Origin: CAYQDR01 sp964416315
GTDB taxonomy: Bacteria > Methylomirabilota > Methylomirabilia > Rokubacteriales > DASRDR01
Assembly: GCA_964416315.1 (NCBI GenBank)
Contig: CAYQDR010000001.1
Span: forward strand, 57,840 to 121,839
Length of the DNA: 64,000 nucleotides
Direction: 5' to 3'
The notes beneath the pieces are model-generated. The model made no database searches. It was not told where the DNA came from and saw only the letters and a program-made list of their open reading frames with translations. Position numbers and translations under genes: made by a program. Position 1 is the first letter of the stretch; each line of letters starts with the position of its first letter. Below are positions 58,867 to 64,000 of the stretch, piece by piece.

Positions 58867-59640
58867 CTACCGGGCGTCTGAGGCCGCGCCGCCGCTGGGG
58901 CCCGGCCGGGTTCGGCCCGAATCCCCGAGTTCCCGCCCGAGGAACTCGCGCGTGCGTGACAGGAGCTCCTCCATGCTCTCGCGGGCGCCCGCGGGCCGGC
59001 GGTCGCGGATGGCCTCGAACACGCGCCGGTGCAGCGGCAGGAAGACGGTGTAGGAGCGGGTCGAGATGCGGAAGCTGGTCGCCAGGCCGACGCCGATGAG
59101 GCCTGCCATCTGAAGGAGCAGGTCGTTGTGAGAGGCGGCCAGGATCGCCCGGTGGAAGCGGAGGTCCGCGTCGATCGCGTGGTCGCTGGAGGGATCCGCG
59201 GCTTCCATCGCCTCGCACGCCTCGGCGATCTCCCTGAGATCCGGCTCCATCGCGAGTTCGGCCGCGAGCTCCGCCGCCGGGGGCTCGATCATCCGCCGGA
59301 TCTCGAACAGCTCGTGGAAGAACTGGGCGCGCGGCATGGCGGCATAGCGCCAGGCCAGCACGTCGAGGTCGAGGAGGTTCCAGTGGATGGGGGCGAGCAC
59401 CCGCGTTCCGGTCCGAGCGCGCGGCTCCAGGAGCCCCTTTGCCGCCAGGGACTTGACGGCCTCGCGAACGACCGACCGGCTCGCTCCCAGCTCCCGTCCG
59501 AGCTCGGCCTCGTTCGGCAGGGTGTTCCCTGGCTTCAGGTCGCCGCGAACGATCCGGCTGCCCAGCTCCTCGACGACGTGGCCGAACAGGTTGCGCTTCC
59601 GGGTGGCGCTGGACCGCACGGCCGGATGGCTAAACATCAT
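58867..59640 (-). CDS. GntR-family regulator, FadR/FCD subgroup
   Basis: 257 residues. Winged helix-turn-helix at about residues 17-80 (GDLKPGNTLPNEAELGRELGASRSVVREAVKSLAAKGLLEPRARTGTRVL), then an FCD ligand domain with ELFEIRRMIEPPAAELAAE, DLRFHRAILAASHNDLLLQMAG and the later His in PLHRRVFEAI as metal/ligand residues. Likely senses an organic acid. It probably represses its own gene together with the dapA-like gene, and the divergent PLP gene through matching TCATATGA sites at both start codons. Confidence 0.9.
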   Translation of the reverse strand: MMFSHPAVRSSATRKRNLFGHVVEELGSRIVRGDLKPGNTLPNEAELGRELGASRSVVREAVKSLAAKGLLEPRARTGTRVLAPIHWNLLDLDVLAWRYAAMPRAQFFHELFEIRRMIEPPAAELAAELAMEPDLREIAEACEAMEAADPSSDHAIDADLRFHRAILAASHNDLLLQMAGLIGVGLATSFRISTRSYTVFLPLHRRVFEAIRDRRPAGARESMEELLSRTREFLGRELGDSGRTRPGPSGGAASDAR

Positions 59641-59645
59641 ATGAT
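59636..59645. promoter_or_regulatory. GntR operator candidate 1 (ATCATATGAT)
   Basis: Perfect 10-base palindrome overlapping the gntR start codon. AT-rich island in GC-rich DNA. The same TCATATGA core recurs at 59752-59759. Confidence 0.6.
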
Positions 59646-59716
59646 ATTAGTACCACGCCACGCGTCCGCTGAAGTGCGCGTTTTACCAGACGTTACCGAT
59701 GGCTCGATCTGGCGGC

Positions 59717-59744
59717 TTGACATGCTGGCTCGCCTGGGTATTAT
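59717..59744 (+). promoter_or_regulatory. Promoter of the divergent PLP-enzyme gene
   Basis: TTGACA (59717-59722), 16 bases, TATTAT (59739-59744): a strong sigma-70 promoter. The predicted start falls at about 59751-59752, within a few bases of the ATG at 59756; no Shine-Dalgarno, so leaderless or nearly so. Confidence 0.75.
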
Positions 59745-59751
59745 CGTCATT

Positions 59752-59759
59752 TCATATGA
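59752..59759. promoter_or_regulatory. GntR operator candidate 2 (TCATATGA)
   Basis: Palindrome overlapping the PLP-enzyme start codon (59756-59758), identical to the core of operator 1 at the gntR start. Bound repressor would block the transcription start directly. Confidence 0.6.
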
Positions 59760-60859
59760 CTATTCCATCCGTGGCAACTGTTCCCAGGGGTGACCCGACG
59801 ACCTCCCTCGCCGACCTCGACACGCCCGCCGTCACGGTCCACCTCGAGATCGTGGAGGACAACATCCGGCGCGTGCAGGAGCATCTCGCCCGACACGGCA
59901 TCGCCAACCGCCCGCACATCAAGACGCACAAGATCCCGGCCCTCGGGAAGCTGCAGATGCAGGCGGGGGCGGTCGGGATCACCTGCCAGAAGCTCGGCGA
60001 GGTGGAGGTGTTCACCGACGCCGGCGTCGCCGACGAGGTCCTCCTGACCTACAACATCCTCGGCCGCCAGAAGACGGACCGCCTGATGGCGCTCGCCCGG
60101 CGTCTCCGACGCCTGACCGTCGTCCTCGACAACGACGCCGTGGCGCGCGATCTCTCCGACGCGGGCGTCCGGCACGGCCTCGACGTCCGCTTCCTCGTCG
60201 AGTGCGACACCGGCTTCGGGCGGAACGGTGTCCAGAGCCCCGAGACCGCGCTCGACCTCGCCCGGGCCGCCATGAAGCTCCCGCGGATGCAATTCGAGGG
60301 GCTGATGACGTTCCCCAATCGCGATCCGGAGACCCGGCTCTTCTTCGCGCGCGCGCTCGAGTTGTTCGGGCGGGCGGGCATCCCGGTCCCCGTGGTGTCG
60401 GGTGGGGGCACGCCCGCCCTCTTTCGCGCCCAGGAGTTCCCCATGCTCACCGAGCACCGGGCGGGCACCTACATCTATAACGACGTGATGGTGGTCGCCT
60501 CCGGCACGGCCACGTGGGACAACTGCGCGATGCGGGTCCGCACGACGGTGGTGAGCCGCCCGACGCCGACCCGGGCCATCATCGACGCGGGCACCAAGGT
60601 GCTGACCTCCGACCAGTACACCGTGAAGGGCTACGGCCACGTCCTCGAGCACCCCGAGGCGGCCATCAGGGGCCTCTCCGAGGAGCACGGCGTCGTGGAC
60701 CTGTCCGCCTGCCGCGACCGCCCGGCCGTCGGCGACGTCGTCAACGTCATCCCCAACCACTGCTGCGTCGTGAGCAACATGGTGGACGAGGTCTACGGGG
60801 TGCGGAACGGCCGCGTCGAGATCGTGTGGCCCGTCGCGGCCCGCGGGACTGTTCGCTAG
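59756..60859 (+). CDS. PLP enzyme of the D-threonine aldolase/alanine racemase N-terminal family
   Basis: 367 residues from ATG 59756. LADLDTPAVTVHLEIVEDNIRRVQEHLARHGIANRPHIKTHKIPAL has the PLP Lys (KTHK) of fold-type III. GITCQKLGEVEVFTDAGVADEVLLTYNILG and VECDTGFGRNGV follow. The C-terminal PNHCCVVSNMVDEVYG has the His/Cys metal pair of metal-activated D-threonine aldolases and D-serine dehydratases. It probably cleaves or dehydrates a 3-hydroxy D-amino acid to a 2-oxo acid or aldehyde. Divergent from gntR. Confidence 0.88.
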   Translation: MTIPSVATVPRGDPTTSLADLDTPAVTVHLEIVEDNIRRVQEHLARHGIANRPHIKTHKIPALGKLQMQAGAVGITCQKLGEVEVFTDAGVADEVLLTYNILGRQKTDRLMALARRLRRLTVVLDNDAVARDLSDAGVRHGLDVRFLVECDTGFGRNGVQSPETALDLARAAMKLPRMQFEGLMTFPNRDPETRLFFARALELFGRAGIPVPVVSGGGTPALFRAQEFPMLTEHRAGTYIYNDVMVVASGTATWDNCAMRVRTTVVSRPTPTRAIIDAGTKVLTSDQYTVKGYGHVLEHPEAAIRGLSEEHGVVDLSACRDRPAVGDVVNVIPNHCCVVSNMVDEVYGVRNGRVEIVWPVAARGTVR

Positions 60860-60872
60860 GAGCACGATGCCC

Positions 60873-61060
60873 TCGGAGTTTGTGAAGAAATGGCGGGCGG
60901 GGCCGAGACCCGGCTCGCCGCGCCCGGGCTTCTCGCAACGCTCCGGCCATTCACCTCGCGGCCACGGCGTTCCGCTCCGAGCCGCGGCTTCGCCGCGGCG
61001 ATCCCCCCTGGGGGAGGTCCGGGAGGGGGCCGTCGAGGCCCCCTCCCGATGAACTCGGAG
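60873..61060 (+). mobile_element. MITE-like repeat, copy 3 (with target-site duplication)
   Basis: Element 60879-61054 (176 bp), flanked by identical TCGGAG at 60873-60878 and 61055-61060. Shares the body with copies 1 and 2: GTGAAGAAATGGCGGGCGG, TTCTCGCAACGCTC, GTTCCGCTCCGAGCCGCGGC and GGGGGCC-GTCGA-GGCCCCC. More diverged than copies 1 and 2 are from each other. It fills most of the 333-base gap before the binding-protein gene; the remainder is its untranslated leader. Confidence 0.8.
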
Positions 61061-61192
61061 GGCTTGACGGGACGCCGCAAAGGTGCTTTGTTCCGGCTGC
61101 GCGGGGGTGTGCGCGCCGGGGCTCCGCGAGCCGCCCGTGTGGCATCCAGGTCCTCGAGGTGGTTCAACGCCCTGCGCCCAGAGGAGGTATCC

Positions 61193-62878
61193 ATGACAGA
61201 CCAGCATGTCCGTCCGCGATCCACCAGCCTGAGCCGGCGCGCGTTCCTCTCCCGCTTCGGCCTCGCGGGCGCCGGCGCGGTCTTCGCGTCCCGCCTGCTC
61301 GAGGGCCCCGCGCACGCCCAGCAGGAGGGGACCTTCCAGCTGCGCGCGCCCGAGCCCAACCCGAAGTACGGGGGCACCCTGCGGTTCGGCGTCCACAACG
61401 CCCCGGCCCACTTCGACGTCCACCAATCCGGCACCGTGGGGAACATCGGCCCTCAGGGGCCGATGTACGACTGCCTGATCCGCCGCGATCCTCGGGACGG
61501 CCAGACCATCATCCCGGATCTGGCCTGGAAGTGGGAGATCTCGCCCGACGGGCGGACGTACACGTTCTTCCTGCGCCGGGGCGTCAAGTTCCACGACGGC
61601 GCCGACTTCACCGCCGAGGACGTGAAGGCGACGTACCAGCGGATCATCTCGCCGCCGAAGGGCGTCGTGATCCCGCGCTCGCCGCTCTTCTCCGCGGTGA
61701 GCGAGGTCGCCGTGCTCGATCCGCACCGGATCCAGTTCAAGCTCAAGGAGCCGCGCCCGCGAGCGTTCATGCTCGGGGCCTTCGCCAGCGGGTGGAACAT
61801 CATCGTCCGCAAGGAGACGCTGGAGAAGAACGACTGGAACCTGCGCAACGTCATGGCCTACCCGGGCACCGGGCCCTTCCGGCACGTCTCGCGGAAGGAC
61901 AAGGAGGTCTGGGTCATGGAGAAGAACCCGACCTACTGGAACAAGGGGCTGCCGTACCTGGATCGCGTCGAGGTCTACCATCTCCCGCCGTTCTCCCCCG
62001 AGCTGGGCTCCGCGCTCCTGGCCGGGAAGATCGACTACGGGCGGCTCCTCGACCCGGTGACGTGGCGGAAGGCCAAAGAGAGCTCGAACATGACCGCCCG
62101 CGAGTTCAACCAGAGCGTCATCCAGGCGGTCTGGGTCAACAACAAGCGGAAGCCGTTCGGTGACCCGAAGGTCCGCCGCGCGATGCACCTGGCGCTGGAC
62201 AAGCACGTCCTGGTGGACGTGGTCAGGGACGTGGCGCCGATGATGGTCGGCGGCTTCGTCTATCCCTTCCACGAGCTGTCGACCCCGCCCGAGGAGCTCG
62301 GCAAGCGCCTCGGCTACCAGAAGGACCCCAAACCCGCGGTGCAGGAGGCGCGGAAGCTCATGGCCGCGGCCGGGCACGCGGGCGGCCTCAAGAACGTGGA
62401 TTTCCTGGTCCGCGATGCGGCGACGTACAAGCTCTGGGCCGTGGCCATCCAGTCGATGCTCAAGGAGGCCCTGAACATCGAGACGAAGCTCCGGACCGTC
62501 CAGATCTCCCAGTGGTTCGAGGAGGCCGCGGCGGGGAACTTCGATCTGGGCATCGCGGCCATCGTCTCGGCGCTCATGGACCCGTCCGACTACTTCACCG
62601 CCTGGTACGGCAAGGACGGTCCGCAGAACTACTCGAGCTGGACCAACGAGCAGTTCCACACCCTCGCCCGGCAGATCGAGCGGGAGCTCGACGACGGCAA
62701 GCGCAAGGCGATGGTCCGGCAGGCCGAGCAGATCCTCGAGGAGGACCCGCCGCTCCTGCCGGTGGCGTACGAGAAGATCTACGACAGCTACTACAACTAC
62801 GTGAAGGGCCAGGACCCGACCAGGTTCTTCGGGATCTACGACGTGGTCCGCTGGGACACCGTCTGGTTGGCGAAGTAG
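61193..62878 (+). CDS. ABC transporter substrate-binding protein, family 5 (second dipeptide-type system)
   Basis: 561 residues, with AGAGGAGG before ATG 61193. SLSRRAFLSRFGLAGAGAVFASRLLEGPAHAQQ is a twin-arginine signal. NPKYGGTLRFGVHNAPAHFDVHQSG, YTFFLRRGVKFHDGADFTAEDVKATYQRI, GTGPFRHVSRKDKEVWVMEKNPTYW and DPKVRRAMHLALDKHVLVDVVRD are SBP_bac_5 landmarks. It presumably binds peptides or related organics and feeds the permeases downstream. Confidence 0.92.
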   Translation: MTDQHVRPRSTSLSRRAFLSRFGLAGAGAVFASRLLEGPAHAQQEGTFQLRAPEPNPKYGGTLRFGVHNAPAHFDVHQSGTVGNIGPQGPMYDCLIRRDPRDGQTIIPDLAWKWEISPDGRTYTFFLRRGVKFHDGADFTAEDVKATYQRIISPPKGVVIPRSPLFSAVSEVAVLDPHRIQFKLKEPRPRAFMLGAFASGWNIIVRKETLEKNDWNLRNVMAYPGTGPFRHVSRKDKEVWVMEKNPTYWNKGLPYLDRVEVYHLPPFSPELGSALLAGKIDYGRLLDPVTWRKAKESSNMTAREFNQSVIQAVWVNNKRKPFGDPKVRRAMHLALDKHVLVDVVRDVAPMMVGGFVYPFHELSTPPEELGKRLGYQKDPKPAVQEARKLMAAAGHAGGLKNVDFLVRDAATYKLWAVAIQSMLKEALNIETKLRTVQISQWFEEAAAGNFDLGIAAIVSALMDPSDYFTAWYGKDGPQNYSSWTNEQFHTLARQIERELDDGKRKAMVRQAEQILEEDPPLLPVAYEKIYDSYYNYVKGQDPTRFFGIYDVVRWDTVWLAK

Positions 62879-62897
62879 CCCGGCACCCGGCACCTTC

Positions 62898-62926
62898 CCC
62901 CTCTCCCTCCGCGGGAGGGAGAGGGG
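62898..62926. repeat. Palindrome (CCCTCTCCC family) inside the transporter operon
   Basis: CCCCTCTCCCTCC and GGAGGGAGAGGGG arms around a 3-base loop, in the 59-base gap between the binding protein and permease genes. Might attenuate expression of the permeases or stabilise the upstream mRNA. Confidence 0.6.
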
Positions 62927-62937
62927 ATCCCTGACGC

Positions 62938-63894
62938 GTGCGCAAGTATCTCCTCCGCCGTCTGCTCTTCGGCCTCGTCACGCTGGTCGGGGTGTCCGTC
63001 ATCATCTTCGTGGTGATGCGGATCCTGCCCGGTGACCCGCTCGTCGCCATGTTCGGGATCGAGGGGTTCGCCAAACTGACCCCCGCCGACCGCGCCCGCA
63101 TCATGGAGGAACTCGGTTTCAGCGATGCTCTGCCCGTCCAGTACGTCCGGTGGCTGCACGACATCGGCCTGGGCCGCCTCGGCAAGTCCTTCTTTCGGGC
63201 CGAGAGCGTGGCGGACGTGATCCTCCACCGGGGCCCGCTGAGCGCCGAGATCGGCATCCTGTCGGTCGTCATCTCCTGGCTCGTCGGCCTGCCGGTCGGG
63301 ATCATCAGCGCCTTCCGGCCGAACAGCTGGTCCGACAACGTCGCCCGATCGCTGGCCATCGTCTTCCTGGCCATCCCGGGCTTCTGGCTGGGAATGCTCG
63401 TCGTGCTCGCGTTGCTCTTCTGGTTCCACTTCAAGGCGCCCCTGGTCATCGTGCACCTCTGGCAGGACCCCTGGGCCAACTTCCAGCTCGTCATCGGGCC
63501 GGCGGTCGTGCTGGGGCTGAGCCAGGGGGCGTACATCGCCCGCATGTCCCGCTCGTGCCTCCTCGAGGTGATCCGGGAGGACTTCGTCCGGACGGCGCGG
63601 GCGAAAGGGCTGATCGAAGGCCTGGTGGTCCTGCGGCACGCGCTCCCCAACGCCCTCCTTCCGGTCATCACGGTCTCGGGGATCCTGATGGGCTTCGTCC
63701 TCGGCGGCTCGGTGGCGGTCGAGCAGGCCTTCGGCGTGCCGGGCCTCGGTCGGGCCCTGGTCACGGCCGTGATCGAGCGGGACATCGTGGTGGTGCAGAA
63801 CCTGGTGCTGCTCTACGGCGTCATCTTCGTCGTGATCAACGTGCTCGTCGACCTGAGCTACGCGTGGCTGGATCCGCGGATTCGCTATCGGTAG
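62938..63894 (+). CDS. ABC transporter permease, DppB/OppB family
   Basis: 318 residues from GTG 62938. RKYLLRRLLFGLVTLVGVSVIIFVVMRILPGDPL is the standard first helix, then about five more helices and the EAA loop IREDFVRTARAKGLIEGLVVLRHALPNALLPVIT; ends AWLDPRIRYR. Follows the binding protein and overlaps the next permease by 31 bases, the same layout as in the importer at 4.75-8.4 kb but with the binding-protein gene first. Confidence 0.92.
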   Translation: MRKYLLRRLLFGLVTLVGVSVIIFVVMRILPGDPLVAMFGIEGFAKLTPADRARIMEELGFSDALPVQYVRWLHDIGLGRLGKSFFRAESVADVILHRGPLSAEIGILSVVISWLVGLPVGIISAFRPNSWSDNVARSLAIVFLAIPGFWLGMLVVLALLFWFHFKAPLVIVHLWQDPWANFQLVIGPAVVLGLSQGAYIARMSRSCLLEVIREDFVRTARAKGLIEGLVVLRHALPNALLPVITVSGILMGFVLGGSVAVEQAFGVPGLGRALVTAVIERDIVVVQNLVLLYGVIFVVINVLVDLSYAWLDPRIRYR

Positions 63895-64000
63895 CGCGGC
63901 CCGGATCGGGGCTCGCCGTCGGCCGCGTGCGCCGCTCGGTCCTCCGCGAGCTGTGGCGCGTGGCCTGGCGCAACCCCACGGCCCTGGTCGGGGGGATCCT
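63864..64000 (+). CDS. ABC transporter permease, DppC/OppC family, N-terminal part
   Basis: Cut by the window end. From GTG 63864 (or GTG 63927) the frame reads VAGSADSLSVARPGSGLAVGRVRRSVLRELWRVAWRNPTALVGGIL, the cytoplasmic N-terminus and first helix start typical of DppC. The 31-base overlap with dppB mirrors the 32-base overlap in the first importer, which favours GTG 63864. Confidence 0.75.
   Translation, partial: MAGSADSLSVARPGSGLAVGRVRRSVLRELWRVAWRNPTALVGGI

Noticed and set aside
60890..61190. N-terminal extension of the substrate-binding protein frame back to 60890
   Set aside because: This part is the repeat element copy 3; the real start is ATG 61193 with AGAGGAGG and a Tat signal directly after.
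1..64000. Many long open frames on the strand opposite real genes (for example 59747-62893 minus, 38140-41490 minus)
   Set aside because: They are Arg/Pro/Asp-rich antisense shadows of confirmed genes, typical of high-GC DNA, with no domain motifs or ribosome sites.

Overview
ORGANISM. The DNA is very GC-rich (roughly 70% by eye), with GC-ending codons, many GTG/TTG starts, 1-4 base start/stop overlaps and dense operons. The gene mix is form I CO dehydrogenase, several family-5 and iron-type ABC importers with Tat-exported binding proteins, amidohydrolase_2, acyl-CoA and thiolase enzymes, tandem U32 peptidases and VapBC modules. This suggests an uncultured soil or sediment bacterium, for example Candidatus Rokubacteria/Methylomirabilota. 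That placement is inference from gene content and style; no rRNA or other marker gene is present. No tRNA, rRNA, CRISPR array or intact insertion sequence was seen.

LAYOUT. 1-3013: end of an aldehyde:ferredoxin oxidoreductase, then leuC-leuD. 3.2-4.6 kb: a 2-oxoglutarate oxygenase and a RHH/PIN toxin-antitoxin pair. 4.75-8.4 kb (minus): dipeptide-type ABC importer (dppB-dppC-binding protein, no ATPases). 8.4-9.1 kb: a second VapBC. 9.3-11.5 kb: an amidohydrolase stub, an MBL-fold hydrolase and an intact amidohydrolase. 11.56-17.3 kb: a CO dehydrogenase operon coxM-coxS-coxL-[small gene with in-frame TGA]-coxG-coxF/xdhC(YHS), behind a near-consensus promoter. 17.3-22.8 kb: a ThDP enzyme, DUF362, gene remnants, formamidase and a hydrolase. 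22.8-25.3 kb: two truncated genes joined head to head, and an attC-like hairpin. 25.3-27.4 kb: a gluconate-dehydrogenase-like pair. 27.6-32.1 kb: an aco-type operon (E1 alpha, E1 beta, a lipoyl protein with a hydrolase domain, AcoX). 32.2-35 kb: AidB-like acyl-CoA dehydrogenase and nitronate monooxygenase. 35.2-39.1 kb (minus): iron-type ABC importer. 39.1-42.6 kb: NudC, VOC, tartrate-type dehydrogenase, Fpg. 42.5-46.8 kb (minus): DUF983, three tandem U32 peptidases, SDR. 47-49.4 kb: exported envelope proteins. 49.4-55 kb (minus): small enzymes, hydrolase, MtgA, PepP and LLM oxidoreductase. 55-61 kb: thiolase, PIN/antitoxin, a DapA-like aldolase, GntR and a divergent PLP enzyme, interrupted by three copies of a 173-194 bp repeat. 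61-64 kb: a second dipeptide-type importer, running off the end.

HIGHLIGHTS. (1) The 98-codon gene between coxL and coxG carries one in-frame TGA. It is followed, at the spacing of a bacterial SECIS element, by a perfect 7-bp hairpin with a GGUCA loop, so it is a candidate selenoprotein inside a CO dehydrogenase operon. (2) The 55-61 kb repeat is flanked by matching, copy-specific 6-base direct repeats (exact in two copies, 5/6 in the third), as expected of a MITE-like mobile element. (3) Several strong -35/-10 pairs put the start codon at or within a few bases of the expected transcription start, implying leaderless mRNAs. (4) A TCATATGA palindrome overlaps the start codons of both gntR and its divergent neighbour. 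(5) Eight truncated gene fragments sit in intergenic gaps, some fused at sharp junctions.
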